Shown in pieces: positions 24,931 to 33,064 of a stretch of DNA of 64,000 nt. The notes beneath the pieces are model-generated. The model ran no database searches. It saw nothing but the letters and a program-made list of their open reading frames with translations, and had not been told where the DNA came from. Location: NCBI GenBank assembly GCA_044337705.1, contig JBIINB010000001.1:1-64000 (forward strand). The letters run 5' to 3'. The translations under genes were made by a program, and so were the position numbers. The DNA comes from JBEISR01 sp044337705. Its GTDB lineage: Bacteria; Planctomycetota; Planctomycetia; Pirellulales; Pirellulaceae. How positions within the stretch are numbered: the first letter of the stretch is position 1; each line of letters opens with the position of its first letter.

Positions 24931-27900
24931 ATGAAACATATTTCCCGCCTCGGTATGGCCTTGATTCTGTCCTGGACGGTTTTCCTGGACATCGATTTTG
25001 CTCAGGACCCCAGCGATTCTTCGAAGGAGACCGCCCCCAAATCGCTGCCCGATCTGGTCGACTCCGACTTGGTCGGACAGCTCAAGTTTCGCAGCATCGG
25101 CCCGGCCTTCATGGCAGGGCGAATCTCCGATATCGCTATCGATCCTTCGAGGCCTGCCACATGGTACGTCGCCGTGGGATCGGGAGGTCTTTGGAAGACG
25201 ACCAATGCTGGAACCACTTTCTCGCCCATCTTTGATGACAAGCCTTCCTATTCGATTGGCTGCGTTTCGATCGATCCCAGGCAGAGCGATACGATCTGGG
25301 TTGGGACTGGAGAGAACGTTGCAGGGAGGCATGTTGGCTATGGAGATGGGGTCTATCGCAGCAAGGATGGCGGAAAGACTTTTGAAAGCCTTGGCCTGAA
25401 GGATTCGGAGCACATCAGCAAGATTCTGATCGATCCTCGGGACTCCAATACAGTGTTCGTGGCCGCCCAGGGACCGCTATGGTCGCCTGGGGGCGAGCGA
25501 GGTTTGTTCAAAAGCACCGATGGTGGAGCGACATGGAAGAACGTTCTCAGCAAAGGTCCCTACACCGGTGTCACCGATGTGGTGCAGGATCCAGGTCAAC
25601 CAGACACACTGTACGCGGCCACGCATCAGCGCCACCGGACCGTCTGGGCGCTGCTGGATACAGGACCGGAGTCCGGCATCTACAAGTCAACCGATGGTGG
25701 CGAGACGTGGAGGGAGTTGACCGAGGGATTACCTTCCGGAGACAAAGGGAAGATCGCGATTGGGATATCAGCGCAGAAGAACCATGTTGTCTACGCGTCG
25801 ATCGAGCTACCCAGTCGGAAGGGAGGATTTTTTCGAAGCGAAAATCGGGGTGAGTCGTTTCAGAAGCAGAGCGATTTTGTGTCGGGTGGCACAGGGCCTC
25901 ACTACTATCAAGAGATCTACCTGGACCCCCACCGTTTTGATGTGATTTACCACGCCAACGACACACTGGTCCGCAGCATGGATGGGGGCCTGACCTTCAC
26001 GCCGATCGAGGGGCGGACCAAGCATGTCGATAACCATGCGGTGGTTTTCCATCCGACCGATCCCGCCTTTCTTCTGGTCGGTTGCGATGGCGGCGTGTAC
26101 CAGTCGAACGATTTCGGAAAGAGCTACCGATTCTTTCCCAATCTCCCGGTAACACAGTTCTACAAGGTCGACGTCGACTACGATCTTCCCTTTTATCATG
26201 TGGTTGGTGGAACGCAGGACAACAATACGCAGTACGGCCCGGTAGCAACGGCCAACGTTCAGGGGATTACCAATTCGGACTGGCAAGTGGTTCTCGGGGG
26301 AGATGGACACGATAACGCAATCGATCCTACCGACCCGAATATCATCTACTGTGAATCGCAGCAGGGCTTCCTGCACCGATACGACCGCAAGACCGGGCAA
26401 GCACTCGACATCCGGCCCCAACCGGCAGGGGGCGAGCAGGAGTTTCGATTCAACTGGGATTCGCCGATTCTCATTAGTCCTCATGATCCAAAGCGGATCT
26501 ACTTCGGCAGTCGCAAAGTGCATCGCAGCGACGATCGGGGAGATTCCTGGACAACGATCAGTCCAGATCTTTCCAAAGGGATCGATCGATGGACGTTGCC
26601 GGTCATGGGAAGGGTCTGGGGGATCGATGCCGGGTTTGACTTGCTGGCGATGAGCGCTTACGGAAACATCACATCCCTCAGTGAATCTCCATTAGTCGAG
26701 GGGTTGCTGTATGTAGGGACGGATGATGGCTTGATTCAGGTCAGCGAAGATGGCGGGAAGAACTGGAGGAAAATCGATCGATTCTTCGACGTGCCCGAGG
26801 GGGCCTTCGTCAATGACGTGAAGGCGGATCGACATCATCCCGACACCGTCTATGCCTGTTTGGATCATCACAAGACCGGCGACTACAAACCCTATCTGCT
26901 CAAAAGCACCGATCGAGGTCGCACCTGGTCGTCGATCGCAGCGACGCTACCCGATCGGCATCTTGTGTGGCGGATCGAGCAGGACCATGTGCAGGCCAAC
27001 CTGCTGTTTCTTGGGACCGAGTTTGGCGTATTCGCTTCGATCGACGGCGGTGGCCATTGGTTCAAATTCTCATCAGGGATGCCGACGATCCCGGTGAGGG
27101 ATCTCGCGATCCAAAAGCGCGAGAATGACCTGGTCGCAGCAACATTCGGACGCGGCTTTTTTGTTCTTGATGACTATTCTTCGCTCCGAGAGCTGACCAT
27201 CGAGCGGCTGGAGAAGGAGGCTTGGCTGTTTCCGGTGCGGCGGACCTGGTGGTACCAGCCGACCGATCGACTGGGGGGCATGGGCAGCCGCGAAGGGTTT
27301 CAGGGGGATTCGTATTTCACATCGGATAATCCGACGCATGGGGCGGTCTTCACGGTTCATCTGAAGGAGGAACTGAAGTCGCTGGAAGCGACGCGGAAGG
27401 AAGCCGAAAGCGAAGCGGCGAAAGCCAATCAGGATGCTCGGGTTCCTTCTCTGTCGGAGCTGGAGAAGGAGGCTGAGGAGCTGTTGCCGATGCGGTTTGT
27501 TCGCATCTCGGATCGATCGGGCGCATTTGTTGCCAGGGTGCCACTACCTGAAGGAAAGGGATTGCATCGCGTTTCCTGGGACCTGAAAAAGTCTCCGCTG
27601 CGAGGCAATGGCCCCCAGACAGTCGCGCCCCCTGGCGACTACACCGCTGTGGTTGCTGTTTGGGATGGAAAGGAAGCCAGGACACTATCCGACGTGGTGA
27701 CCTTCCGACTGGAACCCCTGGCTTCTCCCACCTTACCTGCGGTGGATGGGCAACAGTCCCTGGAGTTCCAGAATGCTGTCGTCGCTCTACAGAATCGCTT
27801 GGAACGAGCGATTGCGAAGCTGGAGCGGGGGGTAGAGCAGCTGGAGGAGGTGGATTCGGTGATGGATGAAAGTGCGCCAGAGTCCGCCGAACTGCGCGCT

Positions 27901-28197
27901 GAGATTCACCAAGCCAAGCTTGACGCGGGGAAAATCGTCAAAGAAGCGAAGGGCAATCCCATCCTCAAAGATCGCTTTATCGAAGCGGTACCGGCTCCTG
28001 CGGAACGGCTGGAAAGCGTACTGTTCGGCATGCTGTCCTCGACGCATGGCCCCACCAAAACCCATCGCGAACAGTACGAGATCAGCAAAGCGGAAATCGA
28101 TGGGCTGCTTCCGAAAATCGATTCGCTAGTGGATCAGACTATTGCGGGGATTAGGCAAAAGCTGATCGGGATGGGGTATGACCTGCAGATCCCGTGA
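24931..28197 (+). CDS. large secreted BNR/sortilin-like beta-propeller protein
   Basis: The 1088-residue protein has a signal peptide (1-25, ending FAQ) and then many Asp-box/BNR repeats of the type S-x-DGG-x-TW: for example SKDGGKTF, STDGGATW, STDGGETW, SMDGGLTF, SEDGGKNW, STDRGRTW, SIDGGGHW. Regular runs of NTVFVAAQG- and DTVYACLDH-type strands lie between them, forming one or two seven-plus-bladed propellers over residues ~35-760. Propeller proteins of this kind (VPS10/sortilin-like, WD40/YVTN/BNR) bind ligands or act as glycosidases. I see no sialidase arginine triad that would support catalysis. After the propeller come a FlgD/Ig-like segment (SWDLKKSPLRGNG) and a helical, coiled-coil-prone C terminus. 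No membrane anchor is visible. Confidence 0.85.
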   Translation: MKHISRLGMALILSWTVFLDIDFAQDPSDSSKETAPKSLPDLVDSDLVGQLKFRSIGPAFMAGRISDIAIDPSRPATWYVAVGSGGLWKTTNAGTTFSPIFDDKPSYSIGCVSIDPRQSDTIWVGTGENVAGRHVGYGDGVYRSKDGGKTFESLGLKDSEHISKILIDPRDSNTVFVAAQGPLWSPGGERGLFKSTDGGATWKNVLSKGPYTGVTDVVQDPGQPDTLYAATHQRHRTVWALLDTGPESGIYKSTDGGETWRELTEGLPSGDKGKIAIGISAQKNHVVYASIELPSRKGGFFRSENRGESFQKQSDFVSGGTGPHYYQEIYLDPHRFDVIYHANDTLVRSMDGGLTFTPIEGRTKHVDNHAVVFHPTDPAFLLVGCDGGVYQSNDFGKSYRFFPNLPVTQFYKVDVDYDLPFYHVVGGTQDNNTQYGPVATANVQGITNSDWQVVLGGDGHDNAIDPTDPNIIYCESQQGFLHRYDRKTGQALDIRPQPAGGEQEFRFNWDSPILISPHDPKRIYFGSRKVHRSDDRGDSWTTISPDLSKGIDRWTLPVMGRVWGIDAGFDLLAMSAYGNITSLSESPLVEGLLYVGTDDGLIQVSEDGGKNWRKIDRFFDVPEGAFVNDVKADRHHPDTVYACLDHHKTGDYKPYLLKSTDRGRTWSSIAATLPDRHLVWRIEQDHVQANLLFLGTEFGVFASIDGGGHWFKFSSGMPTIPVRDLAIQKRENDLVAATFGRGFFVLDDYSSLRELTIERLEKEAWLFPVRRTWWYQPTDRLGGMGSREGFQGDSYFTSDNPTHGAVFTVHLKEELKSLEATRKEAESEAAKANQDARVPSLSELEKEAEELLPMRFVRISDRSGAFVARVPLPEGKGLHRVSWDLKKSPLRGNGPQTVAPPGDYTAVVAVWDGKEARTLSDVVTFRLEPLASPTLPAVDGQQSLEFQNAVVALQNRLERAIAKLERGVEQLEEVDSVMDESAPESAELRAEIHQAKLDAGKIVKEAKGNPILKDRFIEAVPAPAERLESVLFGMLSSTHGPTKTHREQYEISKAEIDGLLPKIDSLVDQTIAGIRQKLIGMGYDLQIP

Positions 28198-28425
28198 TCG
28201 CGGTCGTAGAACGTCAGTTCCGCGACACCACATTCCTAACAATCTTGAAACCGATCCTTCACGAAGGAGGATCGCTGATGGGGTCTCCACGGCATCGCCT
28301 GATGACACAGGCTAACAGAATTAGCGATGCCGGAGGCAGCGGTTATGCCAAGGCGACAATCGAGGGGCGAAGGCTCCATGGCGATGGGTCGACGAATCGC
28401 ATCCATTTCAAAACAGCGTGGCAGA

Positions 28426-28893
28426 TCACGGTTTGGATGTGATCCCGCTGGCAGCCTTCGCCAGTGCCGGGTTGGCTCGGAGGAATCGGGCCATGGCAGC
28501 CAGGGTCTCTTTGCTCACGTGATGCTCCATCCCTTCCGCATCGCTGGCGGCCGTTTCATCGTCCACTCCCAGTGCGATGAGAAAGTCAAGAACAATTCTG
28601 TGGCGTCGGCGAGCCTCCTGGGCCATTCGCTTGCCGTGGTTTGTCAGCGTAATGGGTCCGTAGGGCTGGCTTTCGACCAAGCCATCCCGCTTCAGCCTCG
28701 CCAGAGTTCGATTGGCTGTGACATGACTGACAGCGAAGAGTCGAGCGATTTCAATCAAACGACAGGTTCCGTCCTCCCGAATCAGGTCGTCGATCGCCTC
28801 GACGTAATCCTGGGCTAATTCCGTCGCGTGGTCTTCTCGGACGCTTGCATGCTGGTTTTTAGCAGTCTTTTTCTGCGAGTTGGGGTTTCGCAT
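28426..28893 (-). CDS. mntR: MntR-like manganese-responsive regulator (DtxR family)
   Basis: The 155-residue protein resembles proteobacterial MntR: an N-terminal winged helix with DYVEAIDDLIREDG, RLFAVSHVTANRTLARLKRDGLV as recognition helix region, and the metal-binding dimerisation region HRIVLDFLIALGVDDETAASDAEGMEHHVSKETL. Asp/Glu/His residues in the DAEGMEHHVS block are the family's Mn-binding ligands. It should repress transport genes when Mn(II) is bound. The likely start is ATG 28893; a longer frame to 28944 exists. Two TGTAGC-N4-GCTACA repeats lie 168-206 bp upstream, between this gene and the divergent DUF1559 gene. The cores of these repeats match the E. coli MntR box. No mntH or mnt ABC gene is in the window. 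Confidence 0.85.
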   Translation of the reverse strand: MRNPNSQKKTAKNQHASVREDHATELAQDYVEAIDDLIREDGTCRLIEIARLFAVSHVTANRTLARLKRDGLVESQPYGPITLTNHGKRMAQEARRRHRIVLDFLIALGVDDETAASDAEGMEHHVSKETLAAMARFLRANPALAKAASGITSKP

Positions 28894-29060
28894 CGGTTCA
28901 TTCACGAGGGTGTGGAAAATCACTATCTGGCCAAGGAAGCACAAAAGTAAGCCCCTGAATTCTAGCCAGTTTTTTCGGTTGCTTCCAGTTTGCTTCGAGG
29001 GTGCACGCCTGCGAACCCGGCGATTCGATTTTTCTCACGTCCCAAGGTGGTTGAAACTGA

Positions 29061-29076
29061 TGTAGCCAAGGCTACA
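29061..29076. promoter_or_regulatory. 16-bp inverted repeat TGTAGC-N4-GCTACA (copy 2), candidate MntR operator
   Basis: Sequence TGTAGCCAAGGCTACA: 7-bp arms with an AA centre. It lies in the divergent region between the mntR-like gene and the DUF1559 gene. Centre-to-centre distance to copy 3 is 23 bp, about two helical turns, a common arrangement for cooperative repressor binding. Confidence 0.55.
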
Positions 29077-29083
29077 CTTCAGG

Positions 29084-29099
29084 TGTAGCGCTGGCTACA
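29084..29099. promoter_or_regulatory. 16-bp inverted repeat TGTAGC-N4-GCTACA (copy 3), candidate MntR operator
   Basis: Sequence TGTAGCGCTGGCTACA, 6-bp arms. It ends 37 bp before the DUF1559 start codon. Such a position would overlap the promoter or leader of that gene. Confidence 0.55.
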
Positions 29100-29136
29100 T
29101 TAGAGGAGTACTTGAGTATTTAGAGGAGTTGCAGCG

Positions 29137-30144
29137 ATGTCGATCCTCGGGGTGAACGGAAAGCAATCAGACCGGCAAAACCATGGTTTTACTTTGGTCG
29201 AATTGCTGGTGGTGATCGCGATCATCGGGGTCATGGTCTCTCTTTTGCTGCCTGCGGTCCAGGCGGCCCGGGAAGCGGCGCGACGGGCGACCTGTTCCAA
29301 CAATCTCAGGCAGCAGTCGTTGGCGCTTCTGAACTACGAAAGTGCGTATCGACTCTTCCCGCCTTCGTATGTCGCCGATACCCGTGACCCTCGGCGGGAT
29401 CCTGTGACCTTCGACGGTCCCAATGGATTCGGCTGGAGCGTGTTGATTTTGCCGCAACTGGATCAGTCGGTTCTGCATGGAAGGCTGCGGATGGAATCGG
29501 CATGCTGGGATCCGGTCCAGGGAGATGCAGTTCAGTCGCGGGTGTCCGTTTACCTTTGTCCCTCGGCTACGCGGAGTGAAGGACCGGTTCAGGTTCGAGA
29601 TCTATCGGGTAGTCGACTGGTTACGTTTGGAAGAAGTACCTACGTCGCCAATGCCGGACAAGAAGAGCCATGGGGTGAGTCGGTTGAGGACTATCAAGGG
29701 ATTGCCGATGGTCCACTCTATCGAAACAGTCGCACGCGAATCGCTGACGTTTCTGATGGGCTTACCCAAACCGTGTTTCTGGGGGAGCATCATCCTATTC
29801 TCAGCGACAAGACGTGGGTTGGGGTGGTGCCCGGTGCGATGGTCTGTGCCAATCAACCAAATCGATTCCCCCTTGCAGAGTGCGATCTGGCGGCCACTCT
29901 GTTGAATGTTCATTCCGGGCCTTCGAAATCGGAGATCGATCCCGCTCTTGGATTCGCACCGATTCATCCCCCCAATAGCCCGCTTTCCAACGTCTGCCAG
30001 ATGTATAGCGAGCATGTCGGCGGGGCCTATGTGGCGATGGGCGATGGCAGCGTTCGCTGGATCAGCGCCACGATCCATCATCCCACATGGGCCGCCTTGT
30101 CCAGCTCGGCCAAAGGGGAGTCGGTTGGAGACGAATTGCAATGA
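29137..30144 (+). CDS. DUF1559 prepilin-like secreted protein
   Basis: This 335-residue protein is a typical planctomycete DUF1559 member. A short leader ends at Gly17, with cleavage expected before Phe18 in GFTLVELLVV. The hydrophobic helix (18-42) is followed by PAVQAAREAARRATCSNNLR, then the DUF1559 beta-rich domain. The C-terminal motif HVGGAYVAMGDGSVRWIS is the family's H-X9-DG signature. Type II secretion or type IV pilus-like machinery should process and export it. Two TAGAGGAG sequences (29101 and 29121) precede the start; the second is the ribosome-binding site. Paired inverted repeats upstream suggest regulation. Function is unknown despite the family's size in planctomycetes. Confidence 0.93.
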   Translation: MSILGVNGKQSDRQNHGFTLVELLVVIAIIGVMVSLLLPAVQAAREAARRATCSNNLRQQSLALLNYESAYRLFPPSYVADTRDPRRDPVTFDGPNGFGWSVLILPQLDQSVLHGRLRMESACWDPVQGDAVQSRVSVYLCPSATRSEGPVQVRDLSGSRLVTFGRSTYVANAGQEEPWGESVEDYQGIADGPLYRNSRTRIADVSDGLTQTVFLGEHHPILSDKTWVGVVPGAMVCANQPNRFPLAECDLAATLLNVHSGPSKSEIDPALGFAPIHPPNSPLSNVCQMYSEHVGGAYVAMGDGSVRWISATIHHPTWAALSSSAKGESVGDELQ

Positions 30145-30506
30145 ATCGCGTCCATGGTCGATCGACTTCCTCCGACTCCAGTGGGCGCCACAGGTTTGTT
30201 TTGGGGGCAGGAGCAGGCGCTATCGCATGCTGTGCTATCGCCAGCATCTTCTACCTTCAGCAACCTCCCAAGATTCCCGCCAACCAACTACGCTTCCTGC
30301 AATTGCTGTCGACCGCGATCTCCTCGGAGAATCCTCAGCAGATCGCAAAGATTGGAGATCTGCTAAAGGGCCAACATGAGGCGAATGAGCTGTCAGATCT
30401 GCAGTGGAGAGAATTCCGGAAGATACTCGATCGAGCCAATCGCGGGGAGTGGGAGCAGGCGATGACTGCATGCGAGCGATTCAAGGCGGCGCAGGGTTAC
30501 AGATAG
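30141..30506 (+). CDS. small membrane protein coupled to the DUF1559 gene
   Basis: The 121-residue protein starts at ATG 30141, overlapping the DUF1559 stop as ATGA, which argues for translational coupling. A single hydrophobic segment at about residues 20-38 (FVLGAGAGAIACCAIASIF) is followed by a soluble helical part with two repeats of a helix-turn pattern (STAISSENPQQIAKIGDLL and LDRANRGEWEQAMTA). No family is recognised. Its coupling to a prepilin-like gene suggests an accessory envelope protein, but nothing else supports a function. Confidence 0.6.
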   Translation: MNRVHGRSTSSDSSGRHRFVLGAGAGAIACCAIASIFYLQQPPKIPANQLRFLQLLSTAISSENPQQIAKIGDLLKGQHEANELSDLQWREFRKILDRANRGEWEQAMTACERFKAAQGYR

Positions 30507-30683
30507 CGGTGAATAAGCGGACCACCCGGCAAGCTTGTGGTGACGATTCCATCCTGCTGGGTTGGAATCGATCAACCGTTGATCCTCGATCCTAGGCTAG
30601 CACGATTATGGTCTTCGCGGACTCTCGTTGACGCGCAAAAGTTCTCGCTCGCGATAGCCCTGATTTGGCTCCATCCCCTGCTT

Positions 30684-30730
30684 TCCGGGAACTCGATTTC
30701 CCGGACCCTCGCCGCCGCATCGGCGGCGGG
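30684..30730. terminator. two adjacent hairpins between convergent genes
   Basis: Two perfect 8-bp stems: TCCGGGAA/TTCCCGGA (30684-30705) and CGCCGCCG/CGGCGGCG with a CAT loop (30710-30728). They lie between the convergent small membrane protein and amidohydrolase genes, so a bidirectional terminator is plausible. T tracts are weak. Confidence 0.45.
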
Positions 30731-30751
30731 TATCTATTCCACTGTGTGTGC

Positions 30752-32527
30752 CTACTCGCGATGGAAAATGGTCACACCTTCCTTGATTGTCTCCAGGACA
30801 ACAATGTCCTTGATGGAGGTGGATTCAACCTTCAGAGGGTTCTTATCGAGAATGACTAGGTCGGCAAGCTTACCAGCTTCCAGAGTCCCCTTGCTCTTCT
30901 CCTCCTTGAGCTGGAAGGCAGCTAGGGATGTAACGGCCCGAAGGGCATCGTACGCGTTGATCCGTTCATCGGGACCAACTACCTGCCCGGTGCCGGAAAG
31001 TCGATTGACGCCGGCATCGACCAGAGCCAGGATCGAAGGGGTTGGCGAAACGGGTGCATCGTGTGAGAAAGTGAAAGGCAGGCCTGCTCGCAGGAAGGTG
31101 CGTGCTGCCATCGCGCCGGCGGAACGTTCCGGTCCCCATAGTTTGACCACGGCATCACCGCCGGGAATGATCCCCGCTGTCAGGAAGCTAGGGATCGCGC
31201 CATATTCTTTCATCAGGACAATTTGGTCGGGGCGCAGCCAAGTGCCATGGACGAAGACAGGGCGATGGTCTCGTTTCCCGTGCTTTTTCACTGCCTTGGC
31301 GATGGCACCAAGGGCTTGGTCGGCGGCGGCATCCCCATTCATGTGCATGTGGATCTGGAGGTCGGTGGCCCAGTATTTATCGAAGACGTTGTCGAGCACT
31401 TCGTCGGGGATCTGCCGATAGCCGGAGAAACCGGCAGTTTTCCCGGCAGGGGGAGCGGTGTAGGGTAGAGTGAACCAAGCGGTATCCAGACTGCCATCCA
31501 GCCAGAATTTGACGCCCCCCAGTCGCACGCGATTGACGTATCGGTTGTCGAGATCGGGGCGAGCGGCACGCAGTTTCTCTACGACACCGCCTGCTTTGAG
31601 GTTGTACTGGGTTGCAACCGAGTAGGCTGCGGCAAGGGTGTCATCGAGCGCCGAATCTTTAGCGGCGATGTACAGGTCGATCGGCAACAGTTTATTGTCG
31701 ATGGCATTCAGTACGACTGCGATGTCATCGTTCCCAAGCCCCAGTCCCGCTTCCATGGCGGTGGTCTGTCCATAACTAGCCCAAACCTCTGCAGCCCCCA
31801 CGATCGCTCGTTTTGCCAGTTCGCCACTGAAGGGAGGGCGTTTGCCGCGAACGGCATTGAGTGCGGTCTCCTCCATCGGCCCAAGCAAGGACTTACCATC
31901 CTCGCCACGTGTAAAAACACCTCCTGATGGATCTGGTGTCGCTGCTGAAATCCCGGCAGCTCGGAAGGCGGCACCGTTGGCGGCTCCCAGGTGTCCCGAC
32001 GAGTCGACGACCAGGACTGGGCGATCGGAGGCGATCTGATCAAGCTCTTCGCTGGTAGGCGGTCGTCCCTCTTTCATCGATCGAGCCTGATAGCCAAAGC
32101 CGACAATCCAAGCATCCGCCGGCGTCTGCTCGACCTGCTTTTTCATTCTGGCGATGAGATCGGCGATATCGGTGCAGTTGAAGAGGTTAGCATCCACCAA
32201 GTTCTTGCCAAAGTAGACGAAATGACCATGGGTATCGATGAAACCGGGCAGCAGCGTCTTGCCCCCAAGATCGATTCTTTTGGAATCCGGACCCGCTTGC
32301 TTTTCGGCCGTAGCCAAATCGCCTGCGTAGAGGATTTTCCCGTCTCGTACGACGAGCCCTTCGGCATACTCGGGGGTAGGCCCCTGCATCGTCAGGATGT
32401 CGCCACCGAAATAGAGTTGCGTCCCGTCGGGTTGCTCGGCAAATGCCTGTTCATGAGCAGGCGGGATCCAAGGGGCGAGGGAGAGCGTCAGCCAGAGGAA
32501 AATCGCCCGTGATTTAGTCGACAGCAT
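30752..32527 (-). CDS. secreted amidohydrolase (YtcJ-like)
   Basis: The 591-residue protein has a signal peptide (1-30, ending AFA) and an amidohydrolase-3 fold. The metal-binding HGH-type motif is FIDTHGHFVYFG, His100 and His102. Later come a VDSSGHLGAANGAAF segment, the MHMNGDAAADQAL segment and TFSHDAPVSPTPSI, with the catalytic aspartate in SHDAP. YtcJ-type enzymes hydrolyse N-acyl or formamide-type bonds; the substrate here is unknown. AAGGAT precedes the ATG at 32527. Secretion to the periplasm suggests scavenging of an external amide. Neighbours do not clarify the role. Confidence 0.87.
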   Translation of the reverse strand: MLSTKSRAIFLWLTLSLAPWIPPAHEQAFAEQPDGTQLYFGGDILTMQGPTPEYAEGLVVRDGKILYAGDLATAEKQAGPDSKRIDLGGKTLLPGFIDTHGHFVYFGKNLVDANLFNCTDIADLIARMKKQVEQTPADAWIVGFGYQARSMKEGRPPTSEELDQIASDRPVLVVDSSGHLGAANGAAFRAAGISAATPDPSGGVFTRGEDGKSLLGPMEETALNAVRGKRPPFSGELAKRAIVGAAEVWASYGQTTAMEAGLGLGNDDIAVVLNAIDNKLLPIDLYIAAKDSALDDTLAAAYSVATQYNLKAGGVVEKLRAARPDLDNRYVNRVRLGGVKFWLDGSLDTAWFTLPYTAPPAGKTAGFSGYRQIPDEVLDNVFDKYWATDLQIHMHMNGDAAADQALGAIAKAVKKHGKRDHRPVFVHGTWLRPDQIVLMKEYGAIPSFLTAGIIPGGDAVVKLWGPERSAGAMAARTFLRAGLPFTFSHDAPVSPTPSILALVDAGVNRLSGTGQVVGPDERINAYDALRAVTSLAAFQLKEEKSKGTLEAGKLADLVILDKNPLKVESTSIKDIVVLETIKEGVTIFHRE

Positions 32528-32629
32528 ACCGCAATCCTTGGTCAGAAATTTTTATGAGAAAACGATTGGACGAGGAGGCGAAGTTTATCGAAATCGAAGG
32601 TTCCTGTGCACCAGGCTTCAGGCCACGAT

Positions 32630-32992
32630 TCAATCCTGACTAGGTTTTCGGAGGATTTTTTCCATCGATTTTCCCTTGGCCAGCTCATCGATCAACTTAT
32701 CGAGGTACCTGATTTCGCGCATCAGCGGTTCTTGAACTTCTTCCACTCGAACGCCACAGACGACTCCGCGAATCAACTCGCGATTGGGGTTCAACAAAGG
32801 TGCCTCCCCAAAGAAGGTCTCAAAGTCGACCTGCTTGGTAATCTGCTTTGCCAGTTTCGCCTTGGTGTAGCCGGTCAGCCAGCGAACAATCGCGTCGACC
32901 TCGTCTCTGGTTCTCCCCTTCCGCTCGGCTTTGGCGACATAGAGTGGATAGACACTGGCAAAGCTGGTGGTGTAGATTCGATGCTTGGTCAT
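32630..32992 (-). CDS. DUF2200 domain-containing protein
   Basis: The 120-residue protein starts MTKHRIYTTSFASVYPLYV and shows RWLTGYTKAKLAKQ, DFETFFGEAP, IRGVVCGVRVEEVQEPLMRE and DKLIDELAKGKSMEKILRK, which together are the whole DUF2200 family pattern. The family is widespread and highly conserved but functionally uncharacterised. The start at ATG 32992 is set by this conserved N terminus, although the frame is open to 33070. It is divergent from the second SUMF1 gene, leaving 72 bp between starts. No signal peptide or membrane segment is present. Confidence 0.92.
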   Translation of the reverse strand: MTKHRIYTTSFASVYPLYVAKAERKGRTRDEVDAIVRWLTGYTKAKLAKQITKQVDFETFFGEAPLLNPNRELIRGVVCGVRVEEVQEPLMREIRYLDKLIDELAKGKSMEKILRKPSQD

Positions 32993-33064
32993 AGGGACGC
33001 CCATGTTTGGGAAGGGAATGATGGACAGGGCTTCTAGAATTCTAGCTTCACAAGGAGTCGACCG

